A DNA stretch of 64,000 nt from Haloarcula vallismortis ATCC 29715 (GCF_000337775.1 NZ_AOLQ01000055.1:1-64000); one strand, 5' to 3'. Counted from the first letter of the stretch, positions 26,684 through 35,758 are shown. Program-made: numbers and translations. Notes: a model not told the origin generated them from the letters alone.

Positions 26684-27355
26684 TTAGTTGAAAGTCACAC
26701 CGACATCGTGCATCCCCTCGTTGTATCGGGCGATGTTTATCAGCAGTGGCGTCAGACTCTCCACTTCCGCGGCGTTCGAAAGCGGCCCAGCAGGAATCGG
26801 TCGGACGCCCGCGAGGTCAGCAGTCAGCGTCACGACCCGTTCACTAACCGCCGGGTCGTCCGCGACGACCAGCGTATCCACATCGAGCGTGGCCTCTAGG
26901 TCCGCCAGCCGGTCCGCTGCGAGATTGTGGAACGCGCCCGCGACTGGAACCGAATCAGGGGCCCGCTCTGCGACGAACTCGGTAACGCTGCCCGTCGACG
27001 GTGGTCGGTAGTGAAGTCCATCCTCGTCGCCGCTCATCCCGACAGCAGGGCTAATAAGCAGTTGGTCCGAAAGCACGTCATCCGCAGTCAGTGCTTCAAC
27101 TGTATCGCCGACGTGATGTGGTGGAATGGCCAGAATAACCACGTCTGCACCCGCCGCGGCACTACTGTTGTCTGCCCCGTTGATTGCACTCTCGATACCA
27201 TGAGCAGAAAGCTGCTCTTCGTACGCCCTCGCTCGCTCACTGGCTTTTGCAGCGTCCCGTGAGCCGACCGTAATCGTATGCTCTGTATCGGAGGCAAACC
27301 GCATCGCAAGTCCTTCGCCAATATCACCAGTACCGCCCAGTATGGCTAACTCCAT
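26684..27355 (-). CDS. npdG: NADPH-dependent F420 reductase-like protein
   Basis: A 223-residue Rossmann protein opening MELAILGGTGDIGEGLAMRFA and continuing TITVGSRDAAKASERA, the arrangement of F420:NADP oxidoreductase (Fno/NpdG) with the basic residue after strand 2 for the NADP phosphate. It transfers hydride between NADPH and coenzyme F420, which an F420-dependent LLM enzyme would need. I place the start at 27355, since the upstream 15 residues are not family-like. Confidence 0.83.
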   Translation of the reverse strand: MELAILGGTGDIGEGLAMRFASDTEHTITVGSRDAAKASERARAYEEQLSAHGIESAINGADNSSAAAGADVVILAIPPHHVGDTVEALTADDVLSDQLLISPAVGMSGDEDGLHYRPPSTGSVTEFVAERAPDSVPVAGAFHNLAADRLADLEATLDVDTLVVADDPAVSERVVTLTADLAGVRPIPAGPLSNAAEVESLTPLLINIARYNEGMHDVGVTFN

Positions 27356-27487
27356 GCACTCGCATAACGCCCCTTGAGATAAGAAGCTTTGTTCTGTCAC
27401 GCGAACGCTGGCTCCCGTAGCTGCTGCCAGCAGACAAGAGCCGAACGCGGCAGCAATAGCGGACTGTGCAGTTGTAACCGCGGACGG

Positions 27488-28849
27488 TTATTCGGTCCAG
27501 ACCGTCTTTTTGTTGACGAACTCTTTGATTCCCATCTCCGAGAGTTCACGGCCGTAGCCGGCGTCTTTGATGCCGCCGAACGGAACTCGCGGGTCTGATT
27601 TGGTCATCTCGTTGATGTAGACACAGCCCGCCGAGATGTCTCGTGCCAGACGCTGGCCGCGTTCCCGGTCTGCTGTCCAGAGGCTCGCACCCAGCCCGAA
27701 GCGGGTGTCGTTTGCGACTGTGATCGCTTCGTCGGCATCGGCGACCTCATAGACGGTCGCCACTGGTCCAAACGTCTCCTCGGTGTCAGCGGGGCACCCT
27801 GAGGGGACAGCAGTCAGTACTGTCGGCGGGTAGAACGCACCAGTCCGGTCAAGCGGCTCGCCCCCAGTCAACAGCGTGGCACCGGCGTCGACGCTGGCCT
27901 GTACCTGCTCGTGGAGTTCGGCCATGAGATCAGGGTCGGCCTGCGGGCCGACATCGGTTTCTTCGGACATCGGATCGCCGACGGTGAGGTCTTCGAAGGC
28001 AGCGACGAGCCGGTCAACGTACTCCTCATAGACATCTGTGTGAACGATAAATCGCTTGGCGGCGATACAGGATTGGCCGCCATTTAGTGTCCGAGCTTGT
28101 ACCCCAGTCTCGAGGGCCGCGTCGAGGTCTGCGTCATCAAGGACAATAAACGGATCAGATCCACCCAGTTCCAGCACGGTCTTTTTCAGATGCTTGCCGG
28201 CCGTTTCGGCGACGGCACGGCCAGCCGGGCCACTTCCGGTCAGCGTCGCCGCGCGGACACGGTCGTCTGCGAGAATGCCGTCGACATCACTTGATCCGAC
28301 CAGCAGCGTTTGGAACGCGCCCTCGGGATACCCCGCTTCGGCAAACACTTCTTCGAGCGCGAGCGCACACCCGGGGACGTTTGAGGCGTGTTTGAGGAGG
28401 CCCACGTTCCCAGCAGTGAGATAGGGCGCGGCAAAGCGAATGACCTGCCAGAACGGATAGTTCCAGGGCATCACTGCAAGCACTGGCCCGAGCGGGTCGT
28501 GGACCGTCTTTACTTCCGTTCCCGGCGGACTGGGGTGGTGTTCATCGGAGAGATACTTGTGTGCGTATTCGGCGTAATGGTCACACGCCCAGGCACACTT
28601 TTCCACTTCAGCGATGGCTTGCGTGATTGGTTTACCCATCTCCCGGGTCATCAGTTCAGCGTACCGCTGTTTGTTCTCCCGTAGAACCTCACCGGCGTTT
28701 ACAAGTAACTGCTCTCGTTCGCGCAACGGAACGTCACGCCATTCCTCAAACGTCGACGTGGCACGGTCTAGCTTTCGCTCGACTGTGTCATCATCATCAG
28801 GCTCGTACACGTGTAGCCGCTCGCCCGTAGCGGGATTGACTGCCTCCAT
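27488..28849 (-). CDS. NAD(P)-dependent aldehyde (succinate-semialdehyde type) dehydrogenase
   Basis: A 453-residue aldehyde dehydrogenase. The catalytic Cys is in NGGQSCIAAKRFIVH, the activating Glu in VLELGGSDPFIVLD and the nucleotide-binding GSGPAGRAVAE about 30 residues before it. The N-terminal VNPATGERL and the DPRVPFGGIKDAGYGRELSEMGIKEF ending are typical of the succinate-semialdehyde dehydrogenase branch, but substrate prediction in this family is weak. It would convert an aldehyde from the cluster to an acid. Confidence 0.88.
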   Translation of the reverse strand: MEAVNPATGERLHVYEPDDDDTVERKLDRATSTFEEWRDVPLREREQLLVNAGEVLRENKQRYAELMTREMGKPITQAIAEVEKCAWACDHYAEYAHKYLSDEHHPSPPGTEVKTVHDPLGPVLAVMPWNYPFWQVIRFAAPYLTAGNVGLLKHASNVPGCALALEEVFAEAGYPEGAFQTLLVGSSDVDGILADDRVRAATLTGSGPAGRAVAETAGKHLKKTVLELGGSDPFIVLDDADLDAALETGVQARTLNGGQSCIAAKRFIVHTDVYEEYVDRLVAAFEDLTVGDPMSEETDVGPQADPDLMAELHEQVQASVDAGATLLTGGEPLDRTGAFYPPTVLTAVPSGCPADTEETFGPVATVYEVADADEAITVANDTRFGLGASLWTADRERGQRLARDISAGCVYINEMTKSDPRVPFGGIKDAGYGRELSEMGIKEFVNKKTVWTE

Positions 28850-28924
28850 ATCGATTCAGTCTTCGGCGTCACGGATACATTAATCTTTACTGACCCAAGT
28901 TTTCTGACAGTTGACAGCGTTAGC

Positions 28925-28932
28925 TTTTATAC
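28925..28932 (+). promoter_or_regulatory. TATA box of double-EthD gene
   Basis: TTTTATAC centred about 27 bases before the ATG pair 28954/28957, suggesting a leaderless or very short-leader transcript. Confidence 0.45.
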
Positions 28933-28947
28933 TCATAGGTCAGAAAC

Positions 28948-29673
28948 ATGTTGATGATGTACAAGCACGTAGCCCTGTTAGTCAGACAGAGCGGCATGTC
29001 TCACGAGGAGTTCGTCGACTACTGGCAGACCAACCACACGCCAATCGCGAAGGATATCGAGGGCGTCGTCCGCTACCAGCAGGTCCTTCCAACAGAGCCA
29101 GCACACGCTGAATTCGATGGGCTAGCAGAGCTGTACTTCGAGACACTTGACGATCTGCACGAGGCGCTTGGCAGTCCCGGCTCCCGGGACTATGACCCAA
29201 CGAAAGAGGTCGCCACAGAGGCCCGCGAGGACGTGAATAACTTCCTTGCTGTCGAGGAACGGCCGCGTATCATCGGTGAAGAGATCGTCCAGAAAGACGA
29301 GGTTGGCGGTGACACTGATGGCCTCTACAAGCACTCGGCGTTTCTCGTCCGACAGGACGACATGACACACGAGGAGTTCATCGACTACTGGCAGACCAAC
29401 CACACTCCAATTGCCCGCGAAATCGAGGGCGTCGTCAAGTACAATACGGTCATCCCCACTGATCCCGAAAACGCCGAGTTCGACGGTGTCGCTGAGCTCT
29501 ACTTTGACGACCTCGAGAAGCTATACGACGCGCTCGGCAGCGAGGGGTCCCGAGATTACGCTCCCGACAGAGGGAAAGCGAAAGCGGCCCGCGAGGATGT
29601 AGATAACTTCTTGGCTATCGACGAGCGCCCCCGGTTTATTGGCCAGGAACAGCTCGTCAAGGACGAGGGGTAG
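28948..29673 (+). CDS. Tandem EthD-domain protein
   Basis: A 241-residue protein made of two EthD (dimeric alpha/beta barrel) domains, about 4-115 and 125-240. Both halves share HEEFxDYWQTNHTPIA, EIEGVVxY-type, AEFDGxAELYF and SRDYxP motifs and are about two-thirds identical, so this is a recent internal duplication. EthD proteins accompany degradation of ethers and other compounds; the molecular role is unsettled. Further in-frame ATGs lie at 28954 and 28957, and the latter fits a leaderless start. Only one base separates it from the HD-domain gene. Confidence 0.85.
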   Translation: MLMMYKHVALLVRQSGMSHEEFVDYWQTNHTPIAKDIEGVVRYQQVLPTEPAHAEFDGLAELYFETLDDLHEALGSPGSRDYDPTKEVATEAREDVNNFLAVEERPRIIGEEIVQKDEVGGDTDGLYKHSAFLVRQDDMTHEEFIDYWQTNHTPIAREIEGVVKYNTVIPTDPENAEFDGVAELYFDDLEKLYDALGSEGSRDYAPDRGKAKAAREDVDNFLAIDERPRFIGQEQLVKDEG

Positions 29674-29674
29674 T

Positions 29675-30259
29675 ATGCCTGACTACGAGGCGCAGGTCAC
29701 GCAGGCGTTCCCGGAACTCGACTACATCACGTCGGACGATCTCCGCAGCGAAGTCATCGAGGCGTGGACACTCGCACTTGATCGGGGTGGCTGGCGCGAC
29801 ATCACAGATGTTCCCTACGCCTGGAACATCCACGAAGTGAACAACGTCAGGCACGTCCGCGGTGTCACCAGAATCGCACGAGAAACTGCTATCGAACAAC
29901 GGGAGTTCCACGGTGCAGACCCCGATATCGACGTCATCGTGGCGGCGACGTTACTGCACGATGTCGGAAAGTGCTATGAGTACGTCGACTTTGTCGAGGA
30001 CGAGATGCTAATCGATCCAGAGCCCAAGTATGCAAGCGAAGAAGTCCCACACTCTCTGTCAGGCTATGCACTTGCTCACGAGGTCGGGTGTCCACTGGCT
30101 GTCCAGCGGGCGATTCCCCACTTTATCGGCGAGATCCCGACACGGACGTTGGAAGCCGAACTCGTCAAAAGTGCAAACTCCGCGTCCTCGAACGCGATTA
30201 CACAGTCCACGATGGGGATTACGCTTCAGGAGTGGGTCGATGAATACTCACAGACGTAG
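29675..30259 (+). CDS. HD-domain phosphohydrolase-like protein
   Basis: A 194-residue protein of the HD superfamily. The metal-binding His is in NVRHVRGVTRIA, the HD pair in ATLLHDVGKCYEY, and further ligands may come from VPHSLSGYALAHE and AIPHFIGE. It probably hydrolyses a phosphate ester or anhydride, or acts as a hydratase as some small HD proteins do. The ATG at 29675 follows the EthD stop after one base, so the two are co-translated and probably share a pathway. Confidence 0.82.
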   Translation: MPDYEAQVTQAFPELDYITSDDLRSEVIEAWTLALDRGGWRDITDVPYAWNIHEVNNVRHVRGVTRIARETAIEQREFHGADPDIDVIVAATLLHDVGKCYEYVDFVEDEMLIDPEPKYASEEVPHSLSGYALAHEVGCPLAVQRAIPHFIGEIPTRTLEAELVKSANSASSNAITQSTMGITLQEWVDEYSQT

Positions 30260-30811
30260 CCGGTAGCAGGAGCGACAGCGGTCCCTGCCGAGGAGTCGAC
30301 CGATGAATTAGTACTCCGGCGATTACCGGTCGTCGTGGTGCTATCCAAGGCCTTCCAGAGTTCACTGGTAGCTGCAAGTTCGAACAAGCGAGGGTCCCGC
30401 CGCTCGCAGATCAAGGCGGTCGAGCGTCACGGCGTAGCGTATCAGCTGCCCGTAACAATAAATCGAGACCACAGTGTCAATCCTCGAAAGCGTTCTCAGG
30501 AATCGACGAGGCGATAGGCGTGCCCTCAGCGGTGATACTGTCGACCGCTTCGAGCGGACTCTGATGGACAGCGGTATGTGAATGCTGCGTACGCATGCGG
30601 TTTTGAGATGTTCGATTACGCTTTCCTTGCTCAGCGGAGATCAATAGCTAAACCTATCGCAGGTATATCCAAAAAGTGATCGCTCAGCATATAGGTAGCT
30701 CTACGACAGCTATTCACGTCCAGAAGGTAACTGAAATAATTATTAATAGAGAAATGTGGTTGGGATACCAGTATTTGTGTCAAATATGAATCTATAACGG
30801 CTTGACCTGAT
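30260..30811. other. Non-coding gap
   Basis: Lies between the convergent HD-domain gene and the glucose dehydrogenase gene. The right half (about 30640-30800) is AT-rich. Short frames lack coding character and I see no repeat or RNA gene. Confidence 0.4.
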
Positions 30812-31870
30812 TTATACCCTGAAATCTACGTACGATTTGATAGTATCCGGTGTATCTTCAAATGCATCCGCAAACTCCGACACCGGGCACTGGGTCGTCA
30901 TGATAGACGGAAGGAACCAGTCCGGATATTCTGCCAACGTGTCACGGGCACGTTGGTAATGCCGGATATTCGAATTTACGCTCCCGAGCAACGCTTTGTT
31001 CTGGAGAACCAACTGCCTGTGGAGGGCCCCACCATTGACGGAGAATTCCCAGTCGTCGGGGATACCGAGAAGCACTCCGACCCCGTTTGCATCGAGTGCC
31101 TCTATTGTTGAGAACGCGTGTTTTGCGTGCCCCGTCGCCTCGAAAACCAGGTCCATCGGCTCGTAAACTGTGGGGATCTCATCCACAGCCGTCTGCTGAG
31201 AATTGATGTACGTGGCCCCCAGTTCCTCGATAATGTCGATGGTCGGATCTGGTCTTTCACGGCGGCCGAGACAGTACGTTCGCTCACACTGATCTGCAAG
31301 CATCGCCAACGTCAGTAGGCCTAACGGTCCGTTTCCAAGGACAAGTCCGGCAGAATCCTGCCACTCGAAGGTCGACCGTGAGCGCTGTGCCAACTCGAGT
31401 GCCTTTTCTGCATTGCTGATCGGTTCGACCAGAAAGCCGACGTCCGCCAGCGATTCTGGGAGTGAAACGAGAAACGATGCAGGTGTGGTGAAGTACTCGG
31501 ACATATAGCCGTGCGCCCCCGAAATTCCCCGTTCCACATACTCACCGGGGGGTGCCATATCTGGCTCGTTATTCTCGAAAAACCTGCTCGGTGTGTTTGC
31601 GGGCCGCCGGACTGTGGGGACAACAATATCTCCTTCATTCAGTGCGGTCCCGTTTGGAGACTCGACGACACCGACGGCCTCGTGGCCAAGTATCTGGTAA
31701 TCGCTGCCCTCAGGAAACGCATCGTGTGATCCAGATAACACCTCAAAGTCCGTTCCGTCGATACCAACCCGGAGAGTCTTCACGAGCACTTCTCCCTCGT
31801 CCGGTTCCGGACGCTCGATATCAATCAGCTCTGGGCGAGTCTCTCCCTGCTTGACGGCGATTGCATGCAT
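30812..31870 (-). CDS. gdh: Glucose 1-dehydrogenase (zinc MDR family)
   Basis: A 352-residue medium-chain dehydrogenase very similar to the characterised haloarchaeal glucose dehydrogenase. Zinc-site residues fall at the numbers known for the Haloferax mediterranei enzyme: D38, H63 and E64 (LGHEAVGVVE), and a Glu in VEPISNAEKA near 150. The nucleotide fold reads GNGPLGLLTLAMLADQ, and GRRERPD after strand 2 suggests NADP. It oxidises aldoses at C1 to aldonolactone, the first step of the semi-phosphorylative Entner-Doudoroff route. Amino sugars are a possible alternative substrate in this cluster. Confidence 0.9.
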   Translation of the reverse strand: MHAIAVKQGETRPELIDIERPEPDEGEVLVKTLRVGIDGTDFEVLSGSHDAFPEGSDYQILGHEAVGVVESPNGTALNEGDIVVPTVRRPANTPSRFFENNEPDMAPPGEYVERGISGAHGYMSEYFTTPASFLVSLPESLADVGFLVEPISNAEKALELAQRSRSTFEWQDSAGLVLGNGPLGLLTLAMLADQCERTYCLGRRERPDPTIDIIEELGATYINSQQTAVDEIPTVYEPMDLVFEATGHAKHAFSTIEALDANGVGVLLGIPDDWEFSVNGGALHRQLVLQNKALLGSVNSNIRHYQRARDTLAEYPDWFLPSIMTTQCPVSEFADAFEDTPDTIKSYVDFRV

Positions 31871-32322
31871 TGTTCTACGTGTCCCCTAACTGGAGTCCAC
31901 CACGCATCGACATTTGAATGTTTCGACCAGTAGCCAGCGGCTCTCTATGCAGTTTCGCATTGTGAAAAGCTACCGGTGGTGGAACCATGATGAGCGATAG
32001 GAGCGAGCAGAAAAGCGGGTCGAAGGAAAGTCGTCACAGCGCCCCTGTACCACGAGATGTGCAGGTCAGGAAATAATCAGGTCCATATGCGCAGTTCTCC
32101 ATAACAAGTGTACTGTTGTTATAGTTCGTGTCAAGTAATTCATTATATTTTCGCTTAAAGAAATACTCTATCTCGAATGAAAGTTTTAATTGATATTTGT
32201 ATTAGCTCCGCTGAAATCAGCGTCGATCAGAGACACTCCCAACTGAGCGAGCCGTACTGAGCATTGCCGATTACACGTTGTCCTGAGGCCGCACCTATGT
32301 ACAGGAGTAACTATCGGTCGGC
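31871..32322. other. Promoter-side gap of gdh
   Basis: Upstream region of the minus-strand gdh. Near the gene lies an imperfect palindrome TCGA-CATT-TG-AATG-TTTCGA (31907-31926); further out there is a perfect inverted repeat (32101-32122) and AT-rich sequence 32130-32210. No gene is visible. Confidence 0.45.
32101..32122. promoter_or_regulatory. Inverted repeat, candidate operator
   Basis: ATAACAA and TTGTTAT form a perfect 7-bp inverted repeat separated by 8 bases, in the gap between gdh and the iclR stop. IclR-type regulators often bind such symmetric sites, but the 231-base distance to gdh makes an operator role uncertain; it could instead mark a transcript end. Confidence 0.3.
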
Positions 32323-33069
32323 TCAGATCTGCTCCGCATTGAGTTGCCTGACGGCACTAAGGATCATTCCTGGGACATCCTCCTGTAGCCGCTTCCCGCT
32401 CAGTCGCTCAGCATGTCCCGCTACGTACACAGCTGCAGTTGTGGACTGGTCCTGAATCGGGACCGCGACGCAGTTTACGTCTGGATACTGCTCACGGCGC
32501 TCGAACGCAATACCTCGGTCCCGGATATTATCGAGTTCGGCAATGAGTGTCTCGCGGTCCGTAATCGTGTTTTCGGTCAGTGCAGGCAGCCCAGTATGGT
32601 CTAAAATGGTAGTAACCTCCTCCGATTCGGTTGCTGCGAGGATTGCTTTTCCCGGAGCACTGCAGTGAAAACAAGGGGAGTTTACGTGTCTCGGTGAGTC
32701 GTCGACGGCGGTATGATAGACATCGGCGATTTGCTTTTCGTGCTTGATAACCAGCCCGGCCGACTCGCCAGTTGTCGCGGAAATCTGGTCAATCTGTGGT
32801 TTTGTGTCCTGATAGACTGATGTCTGTGACTTAACGTGTTCGCCGATATCGGCGAACTGCACCGTAAGCTGATAGTCGCCTGTGCTCTTTGTAACGTAGC
32901 CCGACTGCAACAGCGTGTTCAGATGTTTGTATGTCGTACTCCGAGTGTAGCCGAGTTGCTCTGCCACCGCTGAGACGCCACGCGGCCCGTCGGCGTCTCT
33001 GAGCACCTCAACAATGGCAAGCGTCTTCATCGGCGCCGAAAGTGTCGCTGTCTCGGTATCGTTTGGCAT
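32323..33069 (-). CDS. IclR family transcriptional regulator
   Basis: A 248-residue regulator with an N-terminal winged helix-turn-helix (about 8-70; GVSAVAEQLGYTRSTTYKHLNTL is the recognition region) and a C-terminal effector-binding IclR domain (about 75-245; PGKAILAATES and the cysteine-containing NCVAVPIQDQ). Position beside gdh and the DgoD-like gene suggests it senses a sugar acid and controls this island. The ATG at 33069 is preferred over 33090; a TATA-like CTTAAAC lies upstream on the minus strand. Confidence 0.9.
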   Translation of the reverse strand: MPNDTETATLSAPMKTLAIVEVLRDADGPRGVSAVAEQLGYTRSTTYKHLNTLLQSGYVTKSTGDYQLTVQFADIGEHVKSQTSVYQDTKPQIDQISATTGESAGLVIKHEKQIADVYHTAVDDSPRHVNSPCFHCSAPGKAILAATESEEVTTILDHTGLPALTENTITDRETLIAELDNIRDRGIAFERREQYPDVNCVAVPIQDQSTTAAVYVAGHAERLSGKRLQEDVPGMILSAVRQLNAEQI

Positions 33070-33123
33070 ACGATACCCACACTCGTCCACAGTTTAAGTT
33101 TTTTTACTATTGTGAAACGACGG

Positions 33124-34272
33124 CTACCAGTCGGCGACGCTCCCATCTTCGTGCCGCCATATCGGGTTATGCCAGTCGAGATCGGCTTCTGACTTCTCCC
33201 GAACCACGTCCAGTGCGACATCGATACCCAGTCCCGGGCCGTCAAGCGTCTTCAGGTAGCCGTCGTCGAACGCGAACGGATTCGAATTCAGCAGATCATG
33301 CGCGGGGCTGGTCGTCTCAGAGTGAACGTCGAACCCCTGATCCTGTACTAACAGATTCGGGACGACTGTATCGACCTGAATCGACGCAGCCAGTGCAATT
33401 GGACCCAGTGGGCAGTTCGGCGCAATAGCGACATCGTGTGATTCAGCCATGTTCGCCAGTTTGACCATCTCTGAGATACCGCCTGCGTGAGAGACATCGG
33501 GCTGAATCACATCAATTGCCCCGGTTTTGAGGAGGTCTTTGTAATCCCATCTCGAGTACAACCGCTCGCCTGCTGCGATGGGTGCGTGGGTCTGAGCGGC
33601 AATGTTCGGTAGGTGTTCGATGTTCTCGGGGAGTACTGGCTCTTCAATGAACATCGGCTCGACGGATTCCAGGCGGTTGGTAAGAGTCTTCGCCATCGAT
33701 TTTGATACTCGACCCCTGAAATCGATCCCGAGATCTACCCGGTCGTCAACCGCCGCTCGAACGTGCTGAATTCGTTCTGTGATCTCATCAAGCGACGCCC
33801 TCGTTTCGATGAATCGCGTCTGGTTCGTTGCATCCATTTTGAGCGCGGTGTAGCCAGCCTCAGCTAACCGCGTCGCTTCTGCAGCGACATCCTCTGGCCG
33901 GTCACCGCCGATCCATTTGTACACTCGCACTTTGTCTCGACTTTTGCCACCCAGCAGTTCGTACACGGGTGCACCGAAGTGTTTCCCCTTGATATCCCAG
34001 AGTGCTTGATTGATGCCAGCAATCGCAGACATCAGTATCGGCCCCCCGCGATAGAATCCGCCACGGTACAGCGCTTGCCAGTGGTCCTCAATTCTAAACG
34101 GGTCCTTCCCGATGAGGTACTGGTCCAGCATCTCCTCGACTGCCGCTCGAACTGTCTTAGCCCTGCCCTCGATGACAGGCTCACCCCAGCCCAGAAGTCC
34201 GGTGCTGGTTTCTAGTTTCAGGAAGACCCAGCGGGGAGGGATTTCGAACAGTTCGTATCCGGTGATTTGCAT
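33124..34272 (-). CDS. Galactonate dehydratase (DgoD)-like enolase-superfamily protein
   Basis: A 382-residue enolase-superfamily protein of the mandelate racemase group, closely similar to E. coli DgoD over its whole length (for example the RNPLWRHED-like WHNPIWRHEDGSVADW ending). Metal-binding D184, E210 and E236 are present. However, the positions of the two catalytic histidines of DgoD (H185 and H285 there) are Arg186 (DFRGRV) and Asn286 (APNCPLGP). It may therefore be a dehydratase for a different aldonate such as gluconate or an amino-sugar acid, or have another activity. It follows gdh and iclR in a sugar island. Confidence 0.85.
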   Translation of the reverse strand: MQITGYELFEIPPRWVFLKLETSTGLLGWGEPVIEGRAKTVRAAVEEMLDQYLIGKDPFRIEDHWQALYRGGFYRGGPILMSAIAGINQALWDIKGKHFGAPVYELLGGKSRDKVRVYKWIGGDRPEDVAAEATRLAEAGYTALKMDATNQTRFIETRASLDEITERIQHVRAAVDDRVDLGIDFRGRVSKSMAKTLTNRLESVEPMFIEEPVLPENIEHLPNIAAQTHAPIAAGERLYSRWDYKDLLKTGAIDVIQPDVSHAGGISEMVKLANMAESHDVAIAPNCPLGPIALAASIQVDTVVPNLLVQDQGFDVHSETTSPAHDLLNSNPFAFDDGYLKTLDGPGLGIDVALDVVREKSEADLDWHNPIWRHEDGSVADW

Positions 34273-34509
34273 ACTGCTGCGTCGTATCCGGAGGGTGATT
34301 AACCTTCATCATCTAATCAGCATAATTCTGTGCCGGCCGGGTCTGGATATCGGTTGTGTATATATATATCATAATTTCCGACATCGGTGGTGGAGATCTA
34401 CATACTTGGGATGCTAGAGAGCGGAGAATATGGAATAGGCCAAGGATGAGTGCGTAGCACTCGGTGTCAGGTGCTGTGTGTCGTGCGCTGGGATAGTCGA
34501 TGCAGTCCA

Positions 34510-35517
34510 CTACCCCAGTGCACTCCATTCAACGTGTTTCGAGAGTTCCGGTGGATCATCTGGATTGTATCCTTTCTTGACGGCCGTCTTGTACGTGAGC
34601 GACTGCAGAATCTTTAACGGCACTATCGGGTGGTCTGGTGAATGAGTGGGGAGTTCAATTGAGATGTCTCCATCATAATCGCTCGCCGGCCGCTTCAGGA
34701 CAATTGTGGTGACTCTGGCGTCACGTAGTTTTGAGACGACCTCACTGGTCAAGGATGACTTCGACTCTTGGGTGGCGATGACGAGCGCCGGCTCACCGGC
34801 GGCATTTGCGATGGGGCCGTGGCTGATTTCGGGTGTCGGGAGTGGTGTCGTATGCAACAGTGCACCTTCACCGAACTTCGTCGCGGCCTCGCCTGCAAGC
34901 CCATATTCGATCCCCTGTCCGAGAGTGTAGAGTGTCTCGGCCTCTGCAAGGACACCGACTGCTGCCTGGAAATCCTGATCGATAACGGTCCGGCATGTGC
35001 GTTGTAGCTCGCTCGGTGGGTGCTCACTATGTCTGCTTTCCAGCAGCGAGAACGTCAGCATCAACGCGGCGTCGACTGTTTTGGTGGCAAGGACTGCCTT
35101 TTCGGTCCCTGCCGGCGTGACAAGGACCTCGTCCACGACTGAGCCTAGCGTCGACTCCTCGCTGTTTGTGATACCAATAACGATCGCACCACAGTCTTTT
35201 GCTCGCCGAGCGGCTGTCACAGTTTCAGTTGTCTCGCCGGACTGGGAGTAGGCGATGACAGCCGTTCGCTCAGTAATCGGCGGACCGGCGAACAGGTACT
35301 CTGACGCGGCGTATGCAGTCGCATCGATGTCACTCTGGAACGCCGCATACTGACCGATCACACCGGTCCAGTATGAGGACCCACAGCCGATGAAGTGGAC
35401 CCGGTCAGCGTCTGCAATACGCATCCGTGGTTCAGAAATGGCATCTGGGCTCAGCTCGAAATCATGTAGCTGGTCGATACCCGAACGAATCTCATTGTAC
35501 ACTGCGTGTGTGGTCAT
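34510..35517 (-). CDS. SIS-domain protein (sugar isomerase/deaminase-like)
   Basis: A 335-residue protein with two SIS domains (about 30-160 and 190-310), resembling the isomerase half of glucosamine-6-phosphate synthase and AgaS/FrlB proteins. Phosphosugar-binding loops include the FIGCGSSYW and AYSQSGETTET motifs in the first domain. It probably isomerises or deaminates a (amino)sugar phosphate. I start at ATG 35517; the longer frame to 35625 crosses the promoter region. It diverges from the sugar ABC transporter operon. Confidence 0.83.
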   Translation of the reverse strand: MTTHAVYNEIRSGIDQLHDFELSPDAISEPRMRIADADRVHFIGCGSSYWTGVIGQYAAFQSDIDATAYAASEYLFAGPPITERTAVIAYSQSGETTETVTAARRAKDCGAIVIGITNSEESTLGSVVDEVLVTPAGTEKAVLATKTVDAALMLTFSLLESRHSEHPPSELQRTCRTVIDQDFQAAVGVLAEAETLYTLGQGIEYGLAGEAATKFGEGALLHTTPLPTPEISHGPIANAAGEPALVIATQESKSSLTSEVVSKLRDARVTTIVLKRPASDYDGDISIELPTHSPDHPIVPLKILQSLTYKTAVKKGYNPDDPPELSKHVEWSALG

Positions 35518-35642
35518 ATTTTGATGTTCATGGGACCGCACCGTAGTCAGTTGTTTCAACGACAACGCTGGCAGAGGCACTCCCGGTAGCCGGTACTTGT
35601 CCGACGGTAGCTTCTCTGCGAGCACTTAGATTACTGATTGAT

Positions 35643-35663
35643 TATAGTGGGATATAAACTATA
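35643..35663. promoter_or_regulatory. Inverted repeat over a TATA-like sequence
   Basis: TATAGT (35643-35648) and ACTATA (35658-35663) flank GGGATATAA, between the divergent SIS and sugar-binding-protein genes. A repressor bound here could cover a promoter of either gene. Confidence 0.3.
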
Positions 35664-35725
35664 CGGTAGGTGTTCCCGATGGTACGTTGCAAGCAGTATC
35701 AAGAACATTATCCTAAACAATTAAT

Positions 35726-35753
35726 TATATATACTACATGCGGCGTTGGTGAT
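35726..35753 (+). promoter_or_regulatory. TATA box and Shine-Dalgarno of sugar-binding protein gene
   Basis: TATATATA (35726-35733) is followed by GGTGAT (35748-35753), five bases before ATG 35759. A real ribosome-binding site is unusual among the mostly leaderless genes here. Confidence 0.4.
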
Positions 35754-35758
35754 AGCAT

